Shown here: in pieces, positions 1 through 11,369 of the stretch
Numbering within the stretch: the first letter of the stretch is position 1
How the letters are laid out: every line of letters begins with the position of its first letter
Assembly: GCF_000699445.3 (NCBI RefSeq)
Contig: NC_067196.1
Location: 44,793,806-44,857,805, forward strand
Reading direction: 5' to 3'
Length of the DNA stretch: 64,000 bases
Source of the DNA: Schistosoma haematobium
Taxonomy: Eukaryota > Platyhelminthes > Trematoda > Strigeidida > Schistosomatidae
Position numbers and translations under genes: made by a program
The notes under the pieces: generated by a model
Seen by the model: the letters and a program-made list of their open reading frames with translations, nothing else
What the model was told of the DNA's origin: nothing
Database searches by the model: none

Positions 1-3000
1 GTTAACCCTATATTAATCAAGATTTTAAAACATTTTAGTCTTTTTCTAAACTTAATTATTTCTTTTAAGTAACCATTTCTTTTTGATTAGTGAAATTACG
101 TCATTGGTATTTTTTTAAACTGTTCGTCTTGTTTAAATCTGATAGGGAAAACTATACAATACATTTAAGTAGTTGTATATTCAGTTATTATTATATATAT
201 GTGGCTTTGAAAACAAACTTGATGTAAAGGATCCCCGTGGTAGATAAACTATTCGACAACTTATTAGGTGTATTCAAACTATAGATATATTTACTCGAGA
301 AATCTGCATCAAAAGCTTGTTCGTTGAATTTTTCTGTAACGGTTCAAAGTCGGTATGTACTAATACAGTCAGAGCGATATATTGGAGTAAAATACATATT
401 TTTATTAATTTGGGCATACTTAACTAAATGAAATAAAAATAAAATAAATACAAGAAAACAACAACAAGGTTATTCCAATCTCCAGGATAACACAATCAGT
501 TGAAGTAAATATAGAATTTAAAGCATCTGCTTGTAGTTGTTTTACCATTGTTTAATTTTTCATTGACGAGAAGCACTTGAACTCAAATCATTTTACATTC
601 TTCTAGCACCTATACCTGTCAGGTCTGATGGCAGGCAGGAGTTGATTTAAATAGTCAGGTATCATTTAATAATTTACCTAAAATTCTTTTCTCTTTTAAT
701 ATTTAGTAACTGATGGCATTGTGTCAATTATACAATGATTTTTACTGACCATTACTAGATTATCCCATCCCTATGGATTCAGGTGGTCAATAAAACACTG
801 TTAATCGTCTGCATTTTTCTGAATGAGAAATTGAATCACTGCAAATCGATATTAGTTCTTAACATTTCTATACACGGTTTGAACCGAACACCTGACATCA
901 ACAAAAGTCTCAACACCATTTTTACCCAGATAGCAGCCCAGAGCTGTTTATGGCATAGGTCGATTTAATAAAACTTACTGCCAGTTTAAAATTTTACTGA
1001 ATCATACATTAAATAATTTTTTATGTTCCTTCCAAGTTATTTTTTATCAATTTTACAATATTCAAACGATAGATTACTATTTCTTTGGACAGAAATAGAA
1101 AGGCGTTCTCATTTTCCCTTCCATATCATCAACTCGTGCTTGTTAAAAACTTTAAATCACGTTTATTTAAATATTTGAACGAGTCAAAACAACATCAATA
1201 ATCTTACTTTAATCAGCAATTAAATTTGGAATTGCACAATAGGGATTTATAAACGATTGTGCTTACCTATTTACCTTTATTATTATTAGTTACCATATTA
1301 TTATATTTTTGCTGATAATAAATCTACGTGACTACAAAAGGACCACATGAATTATAATTATGATTCAATGTCTTTATTCTCTCTAGATATCAGTACTTCA
1401 ATACGTTTGATTTTATCGTGTAAAAAATAAATGATGTTTATGAAAAAATATTATCAGTTATACTATCAATAAAAGCTGAATAGAGCGATCAGTTCTTTAT
1501 AGTAGTATAATAGGTAGTTCAATATAAAAATTAAGTTTATTTATTAGCTGACATTGTGCTTAATAATATGTAGATACTTGCATTTTAACGATACACTTAT
1601 TTAAATAAAAAATATGTTTTCTTAATGTTCTATTATACCAGCGAAACATTCCATTTATATTAGTGTGATATGTGCTACTTATACAGATAGATGTAAGTAG
1701 TACGTATCAGGAATTGAAAGTATGATTTTTAGTAATAAAAGAAAAAAAAGAAAAGTGAAAAATAAAAACCAAAACAATCACAATAGAAACAGCAATGGAA
1801 GAACGACCGAGTTTGTAGAAGATAATTCAAGAAAGGTGTACAAATGGTGTATTTAATGTGTTGTTTTATATTTTATAAATACAGTGTGTAATTTGGGTTA
1901 GTTCAGTAAAGTTGTTCGTTCTACCAAATCTTCGTTCATTATAGTGATTTTGAGCCTATTTTATTCCCAAACAGAAGGCATCAGTTCATTTACGGTATGA
2001 TATACAATTTGTTGATGAACCTTAGATTGTATCCAATCTAAGTCGAGGAGCTTTTACTAATCCCCAAACTCTACATACGAATTGCTAAAGAGCTTCAAAC
2101 TAGGTTGAAAACTATCCAGTGCTTCTGGATTATTGGTGGTACCCTATTTGATGTCAAAATCTGTTGAAAGCTATCTTTAACATAAAAAATTCATCTAATT
2201 AAATCATAATTTTATGTTTTCACTAGTGACTGACTTCAGGATGGGTTTTTGTAATTTTATGTGAGAAGCCAATGAATAGGATGCGTAAGAAACAAGAGTA
2301 AAGTATATATGTCTACTGATAAAAATAATAACAATAAGTGTTTTTTTAATGGCCATATGGATCTCATTTGCTTAAATAAAGAATGACTAAGCTTATGTAT
2401 ATGATATAATCAAAATCAAAGACCACATATGAATACAGTCGACTAGATGATAAAACCGACAGCAACTACAGTAATTATATCAATAATAATAATAATTTAA
2501 AGTCTGCATGTCCCCATAATTTAGACAAACCATCACTTGATAACTGATTTTCTTTTAAAATTTTGTTTTACTTTTTTTTTGAGAAAAGAATTTAACTAAT
2601 AGTCTGACAAATTTTTCTATTCACATTCTCTAAAATTTCAAATTGTCAAAGTAAATATTTTAAGTAACTTAGTGATTATCATTTCAACAATAAAAATAAA
2701 CAAAACAAAAGAACAGTGAATCACAAATGGATTAAATAACATACCTTATCTTATAAAAGTTCTATTAATTTGTTTTGTTTTCTTTTCTTTTGTTAAAATA
2801 AACAACAGTTCACTTGGAAATATCCACTTCTTTTTTTTTAAAAAAATTGGTGCTATTTACTTATGTTTAATAAATTGTATAATATTAGTAATATTAAATA
2901 ACTTTAAGATGAAATGTGAACAATAAGGTGTTAATTATTCAGCTACTAATCGGATAGAATGAAAGTACATTTCATTTCAATATATTAATTAAATTCTAGG

Positions 3001-3529
3001 TATTCAACAGAGAAATCTATTCATATTTTATATTGGATAAATATACTCAAATATATATACTCATAAGGATATAAACATTTGAACATGTATACGGATCAGA
3101 TTAGTATATATCTAACTTCTGTCTGTATTCTAATTTCATTAATTTTATCCAATCAGATACAACAAGATGATTACACCTGTCAATATCAACTTAATTCTTA
3201 AATGCTCAAAGTAAGGTAAACATAATTTAACGTAGATAATAATCATAAGTAAATACAAGAAAAACGACAACTGAAATCAAAGTCATATTCGAATGTGTTA
3301 AAGTTACACTAAATTACTTTCAACTATGAATCAAACTATAATTATAAACTCGGAAACTTATTTAATCATCACTTAGTTCATAACCAGTTAATGATACTTT
3401 TAGACGTTACCTACTACTTTAGTCTATACTATGCAATAGAGCTATTAATATCAGAATGGAAGTTTGTGGAGAATGTAATAATTTAATAATTGAATTCATA
3501 AATCGATTAAAGATAGACTACTGTTGATA
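1..3529. other. AT-rich intergenic DNA
   Basis: No gene or recognised repeat is visible. A short frame at about 1,722-1,856 is Lys/Asn-rich and could be an exon, but nothing supports it beyond an acceptor-like TTTTTAG. Confidence 0.6.
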
Positions 3530-3735
3530 ACCTGGCTGAAATTAGACATTAACACCTTTGGATGCTGGCTCAGTGGTCTAGAGGTTAAACGTTCGCACGA
3601 AAGACCGGCCTTTTGTTCGAATGTCTTTGGTGCGGGATCGTGGGTGTGCACTGATGAGGAGTCCCATAGTAAGACGAAACGGCCGTCCAGTGCTTCCAGG
3701 TTTTCGACGGTGGTCTGCTTTAAATCAATTTGTGA
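3530..3735 (+). mobile_element. tRNA-derived hammerhead SINE, full-length type, core mutated
   Basis: The A-box-like CTCAGTGGTCTAGAGG is at 3,569-3,584; the B-box is degenerate (TTGTTCGAATG). The hammerhead region has AUGAGGA where CUGAGGA is expected and a mismatch in stem II, so the ribozyme is probably dead. The end reads CCAGGTTTTCGACGGTGGTC. Confidence 0.75.
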
Positions 3736-4754
3736 ATTCAACAATTAAAGAACTATTATTCTTTAAGTAAATAATGACATTTTTAGCTATTAGTCAATTA
3801 TTAAACAAACACTCATTCTTCTGTTAATAGTATGATCATCTTAACATAAACAATTAGGTTTTAATATTGTTCTGTGTTTATACGTAACTGATAGAAAAAT
3901 TTTAATTTACTTGGCATATTCCCTAAAATATAATATAAAAATTTAAAGATAACCTTTAGAGTACTTGTAATTGTTTGAGGACTTGAAATCACATTCAGTT
4001 ATCAACTTTAGCAGTAAACCTACTGATGGATAACGGCGTATAAACGTTTCTAAATGCAGTTCCAAATGACGTAAACTGAAGTAAACTAATATTTTCAGCT
4101 TGTTAACTTCAATGGCAAATAAATTATGATGCAATTTCCGAGGAATTTAAGCTAAATGACACATTGAACTTAGGAAAAATGAAAGTAATACTCACCAAAA
4201 TAAGTATGTCAATAATACCTCCACCACACTGACAAACTTCCTGTTTTGAATTCCTATATTTTTGTTAGACAATAATGGAATTTTCTATTATCAAAAAAGA
4301 TCAAAAATATAAACACTTATTTGATTGGTTAATGGAGATTAGTCCATTATGATTGTAGTTTGTTTTACGAAAAGTGAGGAGAATCATTGGAATTTGTAAT
4401 GTGAACATGTTTTCATTACTGATAGGGTGGTCAACTAATAACTTTCTCTATCTGTGAAGCCATAGGTTTTTGACCATTTTCCGCTTACCCTCATAGTTGC
4501 ATACCGCTTAAAAGTCATAAACCAGAACAAAACTAATATCCAAATAATCTTAGTTTTTAAGGCAAGAATACATATTCAAGTCTTTAAAGAAAACTGTTAA
4601 TAATGTTTAATTTATTTTTGTAAATTTGACTAATAATAAGAACTTTATTAACAGTTAAATAAATTGTCAAAAAATATTGCATTATTCTGTTTTTTATTCG
4701 ACATTATTATTGAAATACTTTCCATAATAGACGATTGCTTCTCTACCAATTTAA

Positions 4755-5245
4755 GGCGAAGATTGGCAAAACAAGGACAGAATTCCTACAATTGAAAAAC
4801 ATATAGAACTCAAAACATCTGTCAACCAACATCAAAGTCACAATCTTCAATACGAATATCAAGACAGTTCTTCTGTATGGAGCTGAAACTTGGAGAGCTA
4901 CTTCAAACATCATCAAAATAGTACAGGTATTTATAAACAATTATCTATGCAACATACTGTATGTCCGTTGACTGGACGTCATGAACAACAGCTTACTGTG
5001 GGAAAAAACAAATCAGCTTCCATCTGAAGAGGAAATTAGGGAAAGACAATGGAAGTGGATAGAACATACATTACGGAAATCACCATACTGCATCACTAGA
5101 CAAGCGCTAACTTCGAATACTGAAATAAAACTGAAAAAGAGAAAGGCCAAAGAACAGTGCGATATGAAAAGGATGAACAGCAATAGGGAAGAATTGGAAA
5201 GGATTGTCCAGGACAGAGTTCGATGGAGAATTCTGATATATATTT
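4755..5245 (+). mobile_element. SR2-like RTE 3' fragment, degenerate
   Basis: Readable pieces are [76 protein letters not shown] and MKRMNSNREELERIVQDRV, the C-terminal end of an SR2 RT. Stops and a frameshift interrupt it. It ends just before a short TATA-rich run at 5,240. Confidence 0.8.
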
Positions 5246-5289
5246 ATATATATATTCGACAACCCGACCAAAAATCAAAATGGTAAGTT

Positions 5290-7886
5290 ATTATATCTAC
5301 CTTACAGACTTGTCAAATTTTCTCCTTTTATTCTCTCCCTAAAAGTATTCGACATTTATAAGTAACGAAAACTAACTCATGAATACTTTCTACGGATCCC
5401 TCAATACATAAATATACCTTATGACAGTTAATAGGTAGAATTTAGATACATTCAATGTTGTCAGTGTAAAATAGTAGTTCGTATATTTTTTTAAATAATG
5501 TTTAACTATTACAATAAAATGGCTTATCTAATTAACTGTATCATTCAAAGCAATGTATACCAGATATTAATCTTATTTTAAATGATAACTAGCTGACTTT
5601 GTTATACAATGGAATAGTGAAATATTTGAATAAGCATTTTTGTTAAAGATGATATTAAGATTAAAGACCATTGAAAAAGTCAGTCGAACGGATAAAGTTT
5701 TAAAAAGAAATGATTAAATAATCTTTTCACGCTTCAATAGAATCATATTTAGACACAGACAATTGAATAGTCACAAGAATGAATACTGTCATTATTAATA
5801 TTATATACATTCATATATTCATTTTATAACTAGTATTTTATTCTAACCAAAGTAGTTTTTTTCATTTCTTCACCTGTTTATAGGTAACGAAATAGTAAAA
5901 GAAACACTAATATTAATCCACTTATTATTGAAGGGAAAATCCATACGACACTATTTTCTCTTCCTTAAACTAACGATCTTTGAGAAAAAAAATAAGTCAG
6001 ACTAATATCCTCATTATTTTCCTTGGGAATTAGCATATGTCTATTGAAATAATTCATTATAAATCATGATTTGCATTGAAGCATAACTATTTGGTATAAT
6101 GAGATGATAATTGAAAAATAAAATAGAATATTTTAACAGTTTATTTAAATCTGTACTTTTGTAGAATTGTGTAAATGTATTTGTTTCTAGAAACAACTAT
6201 TAATAATGTTAAATTATATAAGAATACTTTAATTATGATACATGTTCATGAAGTCAAGTTATAAATTATGAAACTGTTTATCAGATGTAGTGTGTTTTAA
6301 TTTATACTTCTTTTCTTTATTTATGAATAGTATAGTTTGAAGATTCACGTCAGTTGGAGCACTACTGTAAACTTGGTGTTGATGAATAACTGTTCTGACC
6401 TAAAATGACAATTCTCAATCTCATAGGCCTATCAGGGATTAGATTCGAAACCTACAGATTCGCAAACAAGTTAAAGTCCAATTTTCACACTATCAACTAT
6501 ACTAAGTTCCTAATGCAACAACGAATCTTATGGGTGATGAATATCTCATTCTTCAATTGACGTTACAAAGTGACTTGCCATCAAACAGAAAATGTTTTTT
6601 TTTTACTTAATAGACATATTTTATCAAAAGGAATGAAAAACGGTTCCCTCATTAATTTTACACATGTTACTTCATACAACTTGAACTTGTAACATTTAAA
6701 AAAACAACAGTAGGTTAATAATAGTAACAATCTTCCATAAATTAGAGCAAACTTGATAGCTTAGTTCTTTACTGAGGCTAAAAGTCCTGATATGGATATG
6801 TTCAGAAGACATGTTGAATATTACCCTGGTAGTCATCCATAAATACCATTTACATTTTAGTAGTTAATTAACTTGGTCCTCTATGTTTGATGATAATTAT
6901 ATTTAGGATACTCATTCTATTCTTCACATTCTACTTAACAATACATAATGCTATATTGCAGTTTTCTTAAGAGGAATAAAATATTGACTAAAGTAAGACA
7001 AGTTTTGATAAGTTTGTTTTTACTGTAGATAACAAAAGTAGTTTATAATTGAAGCTTTGTTGAATCCATCTATCATTTCTATGAATAATCTTTTCAAATA
7101 TCTTCCTAACTACCATTTTGGCATTACAATCTTAAAACGTTGAGTACGTCGCAGACGTTATGTCTGGCTCTACTGATTTCAGCAAATATATGTATCATCC
7201 ATGATCATTATCGTTAAAATTTAAAGAACTAGGTAGTTGAATAATTTACACCAGTATAATACATCATTTAGACTATTTAATGTAACTCTATTTCCCGCAA
7301 AAAAGTAACTTTAAAAAAATATCAACTATAAAAACCTTCCAATTATAAATTCTTTTATTACATTTTTAATAAATTACTTCATTTATCTAAGTTAAAAAAA
7401 ACATAATTCTGTGTAAAAAGACAGAAACTATCTCAATGGGATTTTGTTCTATGACCTGGATGGTTTGGTCATTCTTCTCAACAGACATCATCAGCACAAA
7501 CTACAGAAAACAAAACTTCATCAAAATCATCAACCTGAACTACAAATCTTCTCCACCATCTCTAAAAGTATCTTATTATAAAACTATCTTAAATGATGAA
7601 AAAAAAGCTCTTTTACGAATTAAATGTATTTAATCTTTAAAAAACAAATCTATTTTATTTTAAAAATGATTATTTTGTTTAATCGATTACACATAAACAT
7701 TTGTTTTTCAACTAAAAAAAGGAGAATGAAATTTTAAAGAGATTCCATCAATGTTATCTCACTTCATTTAATCGATTTATACAACTTAGGCAAATGATAT
7801 TGTTTAAATAAAAAAAGATGGTTTCTTCTATGAATTATATTGTTCTTTTAATTATTACTATGTTTAATGACTGAATAAGATTGGTT
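5290..7886. other. AT-rich intergenic DNA
   Basis: There are only short frames and no splice-linked set, repeat or RNA gene that I can identify. Confidence 0.6.
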
Positions 7887-8199
7887 TTGCAATTGATTGA
7901 TCACTGGGTGGTGATCAATGTCATGTGTGTCAAGTCCTTATTTGGTGCAGATCGAATGCTATCGATCATGTTGCAATGTGGCCGCCAGTCTAGGTGACTC
8001 GACACTGCGTGCACTATATATTGAGATTAGATGGTGGTTGGAGGTAGTCGACAGGAAACCCTGGACACAGGTTTCGCGCTAATTGGCACTCTTCAGCAAG
8101 GTGCACCACATTGCAACATGGTCGATAGCATTCGATCTGTACTAAATAAGGACTTGACACACATGACATTGATCACCACCCAGTGATCAATCAATTGTG
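7887..8199. repeat. Fold-back (MITE-like) element with a hammerhead SINE piece in its loop
   Basis: Arms of about 92 bp (7,890-7,981 and 8,104-8,197) are inverted copies with only a few mismatches; both ends start CAATTGATTGATCACTG. The loop (about 8,030-8,106) holds a minus-strand second-family hammerhead with core CUGAAGA. No coding sequence is present. Related ends occur at 18,700 and 45,985. Confidence 0.8.
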
Positions 8200-8224
8200 A
8201 TTACATCTCAGTTTTATAGGAGGT

Positions 8225-8405
8225 CGGTCGCGGCCCGGACAACTCAGTGGTAATGTCCTTGACTTTGAAGCTGAGCGACACGGGATCGAATCCTCCAGGG
8301 TGCACCAATTCCCTCAAGATTACAGGTACACCTTGCTGACGAGTGCCAAGTAGCATGAAACCCGGGTTCAGGGTTTCCTGTCGACTACCTCCAACCACCA
8401 CCTAA
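8225..8405 (+). mobile_element. tRNA-derived hammerhead SINE, second family
   Basis: The head has CTCAGTGGTAATG (A-box-like) and GGGATCGAATCC (B-box); the body has the hammerhead and ends TTTCCTGTCGACTACC. This family differs from the Sm-alpha type in its stem loops (GTGCCAA..TAGCAT) and in the CAGGGTTTCCTGTCG end. Related copies lie at 8.03-8.11 kb (minus) and 46.8-46.96 kb. Confidence 0.72.
8330..8374 (+). ncRNA. Hammerhead ribozyme with complete core, palindromic stem III
   Basis: Stem I ACCUUG/CAGGGU gives six pairs (8,330-8,335 with 8,369-8,374, one U-G). The core is CUGACGA (8,336-8,342), stem II GUGC/GCAU (closing G-U), then GAA and the palindrome ACCCGGGU. Cleavage is predicted after U8368. 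A loopless palindromic stem III would be unstable in one molecule but could form between two, as known for short-stem-III hammerheads. Confidence 0.65.
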
Positions 8406-9104
8406 GATTGTTTTTGTTATTGTACTAAAATAGTCGATGGATAAGTCTAATTATTCTTATTTGTATAAGCCTAACAAAATAAATAGATCATTTTCAATCC
8501 TTTTACTAATTTTGCACTTATCCTTGAATAAATTATCATTAGCTTTATAGATGTAAATCTTCTTCATAGAGTCCTTATTTGTGTACTGAATAACTTATTC
8601 ATAGGTTATATGAAACGTATAAACCGGTCAGAAATGTATCGATTTGTCTGAAGAGATATATTTACATACTACATAATAATACTACGTTCATCTCAATAAA
8701 TTATTTTTCCGAAATATTTTATGTTAGATATCTGATATTGCGTTGTTATCAGTAAGTATTATGTACAAAACTAATCATAAGAATAAACAATCTAGGAGTC
8801 AGATGTGTTACAAACCCAACAAGAGTGCTTTGTGAAGGAGTATACACACTAACTTCGTTCCAATGCTCGCTTAAAAGATAATTATTACTCATTTACTTCA
8901 AGCGTTTTTTGTTTTAACTTGCTCTACTTTCCCTCTCTATTAGTTTTTTTTATCCCATTTTGACTCTTATTTTTAATTAATACAACAGGTCATCTGTAGT
9001 GGGAATTTCGTCTTGTTTACGTGAACTCAAGTTACTGATTAATTGAAGTTTGAATACTACCATTAAGTACAGATTCTTCATCAGTCTTTCTGAAGTTTCG
9101 TATG

Positions 9105-9850
9105 CCATTCAAACTGGACTCCTTCAACGTCCATACTCTGATGTAGATCAGAGAAGAGATAGGTTTCGTTATGTTTTTTTCTTTGTAAAATCTTAGAATC
9201 AACGTCTTCCGTATCTCCGAGACCCGTATTCAGGATTCTAGCAAACCACTGAAAATCGATTCTTATTCTGTCAATTCAAGAAGTTTGCTTCATGTGAACA
9301 CATCCATACGCTGTGTGGCTACCTGATCTGGTTTGACTATCATTGGTGTCACAATCGCCAGAGCAAAGACAACATTAATTTATTAGACCTCCATCAACAG
9401 TCACTTATGTGCTAATTGACTGGCATGTGCCATCGAAGTGAGAAATCAGTGTGAGGAACGATATCTTTAACTTGTTCCTGGACACTCTTCCAACAGATTG
9501 CAGCCGGATGCAGTCGAAGATTTGTTCTACTAACAGTTGAATAATCTCAAGAAAACGTGTTCGACAGATATTTTGGGGCCATTTGAAGATCTAAATGCGT
9601 AGGTCAAGTGTCTAAGCAAGGAGGAGAGTTGGTTAGGTGGTCGATGGGTACTTATTGATTATAGGTCAAATGACTGTGACCACCCTATACCACTTTGTGC
9701 AATCGAAATTTTGTTTCTGTTCAGCACGAACTTTCTATACAGCTGTCGCCGGTATGCAACCTAGAGTCTTCCATCTACAACGCAAACCTATGCCTTATTA
9801 TAATAAGCTACGACGATTGATTTTATTTACAAAACTACAGCTCCTTTTGG
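9105..9850 (+). mobile_element. Decayed RTE endonuclease (SR3/Perere-3-like)
   Basis: Scattered endonuclease motifs lie in the right order on the plus strand: FKLDSFNVHTL (compare IGVFNVRTL), [15 protein letters not shown], then QLNNLKKTCSTDILG followed by LSKEES, the neighbourhood of the GDFNA motif. The motif itself is mutated to FEDLNA. Many stops separate them. The match to the intact endonuclease at 50.2-51.7 kb (SETRIQDSS) supports the call. Confidence 0.6.
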
Positions 9851-10039
9851 TGTACTTTTATAAACTCTAATTATGGTCTAGTTTGGGCTAGTCTTATCGT
9901 ATGCTTCGGCGCCCAAAAGACTTACCATCTTAAATGGATGACAGCAGCTTTAATTCCAACTAAATATCAGACAGAGCTAGGATCAATAGTGACTATCAAC
10001 TCACTGAAAAACGTAGATGACCACGGGATATATTTGCAT

Positions 10040-10540
10040 TACTCTGTGAAAACGACGAGTAAGGTTGCTTGCAGCTACGTGAAAATGCACATCAAGCGAA
10101 ATTCATAGAGAAGTATTCAAAAACCAACCTACGGATTAAATACCAAACAGTCGATAAGAAAACCTGCTTCATATATTTGCTCTTCAAAAAAGAGGAAATC
10201 ACCGGAATAATTAACCACAGGATAGGTGCCGCGTTGAAGGTTACCTATCTCCCAGCAGGACTGACGACTATAGGTGAAGCAAACTGCTCGCTCGAACAAA
10301 CAAAAATTGACAGGCTCAACAGATCTAATGATTGCGATAGCACGGCATATACTTGACGCTAGTCATACCATTGACAATCTGCAAGCCTTCAAAATTATAA
10401 GCAGATAAAACAACGCAGTGTCTCTTCAGTTTGCCGAAGCAATAGCAATACAAAACTCAAACTTCATTTATGTGTCCAGAAAGAGACAATAACAAACTTA
10501 ACACCACCTTGGTAAATTATTTTTGCCATTATCTTAATAG
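10040..10540 (+). mobile_element. Penelope-like element remnant, C-terminal region
   Basis: Reading across two frames gives LRIKYQTVDKKTC, FKKEEITGIINHRIGAALK, then LMIAIARHI, DNLQAFKIIS, FAEAIAIQNSN and a CVQKE..NLT tail. This order resembles the end of schistosome Penelope-like proteins, where the GIY-YIG endonuclease follows the RT. The GIY-YIG motif itself is not visible. The family assignment is from memory. The minimal hammerheads at 10.95-11.37 kb just downstream are what such elements carry in their terminal repeats. Confidence 0.5.
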
Positions 10541-10994
10541 TGTTTATTTTTTATATGGTCTGCTCTTAATTATTTCTTATTTTATGTACACCAAGACTAA
10601 CCCTTCATTAACACGTTTTCATTCGCCTAATTCTCTTAGCTTATGTAAACACTTCATAACCTCTGAAGTTATCACACAATCTATCTTATCTATCTCCGGA
10701 CCTCATTTAAGTAATACATCACCCACCCCTTATATTTTTTGAATTCCAACTCCTATCATCCAACCGAAAGAATAAGAAAAATAAAAAAACAAATTTCAAT
10801 ACCAGCTCACTAGAATGGAAGGCCATTACTCATCAGTAAAATTACTCTAAGATTATGCTTCGTTACAAATGTGAATAAATTATACGAATACTCGTCAATA
10901 TTAGAACGAATAGTTTGACAGAAATTGGGCGCCAAGTATAGAGAAGTCATTATATGTGAAAATTATATTTGAAATAATCTCAGAGATTGAAATT

Positions 10995-11060
10995 TAAAAT
11001 AATTCCAACGTTTCGTCCAGCTAACTTGTCTGAACTTCTTCAGGGTACTAATCAATATCC
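10995..11060 (-). ncRNA. Minimal hammerhead ribozyme-like motif, left arm
   Basis: On the minus strand CUGAAGA is at 11,043-11,037, stem II is GUUCAG/CUGGAC (one G-U pair), followed by GAAACGUU. Stem I has the same pattern as in the right arm, with a U-U mismatch replaced by a G-U pair. The changes leave the fold intact. Confidence 0.5.
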
Positions 11061-11258
11061 AAATCATCAAATATATAGCTTTTAACAATCAAAACTATAC
11101 TGTGTTAAACCAACCAAATTTGGATGTTGATTTTTGTAAAATAGGATAACATGAGTCAGTTAACCACAAATCATGTGAAAAATTCAACTACATGGAAATA
11201 ATTAAGTGAATAACAAATTTTATGTGTGTTAAAAGATATATATTTCTTTGATGATTCT

Positions 11259-11325
11259 GATATTGATTATTACCCTGAAGAAGTCCAGACAAGTTAGCTG
11301 GACGAAACGTAGGAATTAATGAAAT
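11259..11325 (+). ncRNA. Minimal hammerhead ribozyme-like motif, right arm
   Basis: Core CUGAAGA is at 11,275-11,281; stem II is GUCCAG/CUGGAC (6 bp, perfect), then GAAAC and GUA, giving a two-pair stem III without a loop. Cleavage is predicted after A11311. Stem I pairs the bases before 11,275 with GGAAUUAAU, 7 of 9 pairs. One extra A lies between the core and stem II. Minimal hammerheads of this shape are known from Penelope-like elements. Confidence 0.55.
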
Positions 11326-11369
11326 TTCAATCGCTGAAATTATTTCAAATATAATTTTCACATATAAAT

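Larger units (their letters stand above)
10952..11366. repeat. Inverted repeat (Penelope-type terminal repeat pair) with two minimal hammerhead motifs
   Basis: The left arm 10,952-11,058 and right arm 11,259-11,366 are inverted copies of about 107 bp, with a 200-bp AT-rich spacer. Each arm carries CTGAAGA, a 6-bp stem closed by a short loop, and GACGAAACGT. The position, 0.4 kb past a Penelope-like coding remnant, suggests inverted terminal repeats of that element. Confidence 0.8.

Noticed and set aside
1722..1856. Lys/Asn-rich short frame
   Set aside because: Only a weak acceptor precedes it and no partner exon is seen; A-rich sequence gives such frames by chance.
8201..8401. 66-codon minus-strand frame
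   Set aside because: It runs antisense through a hammerhead SINE; the same happens at 18,367-18,576 and 46,769-46,963.
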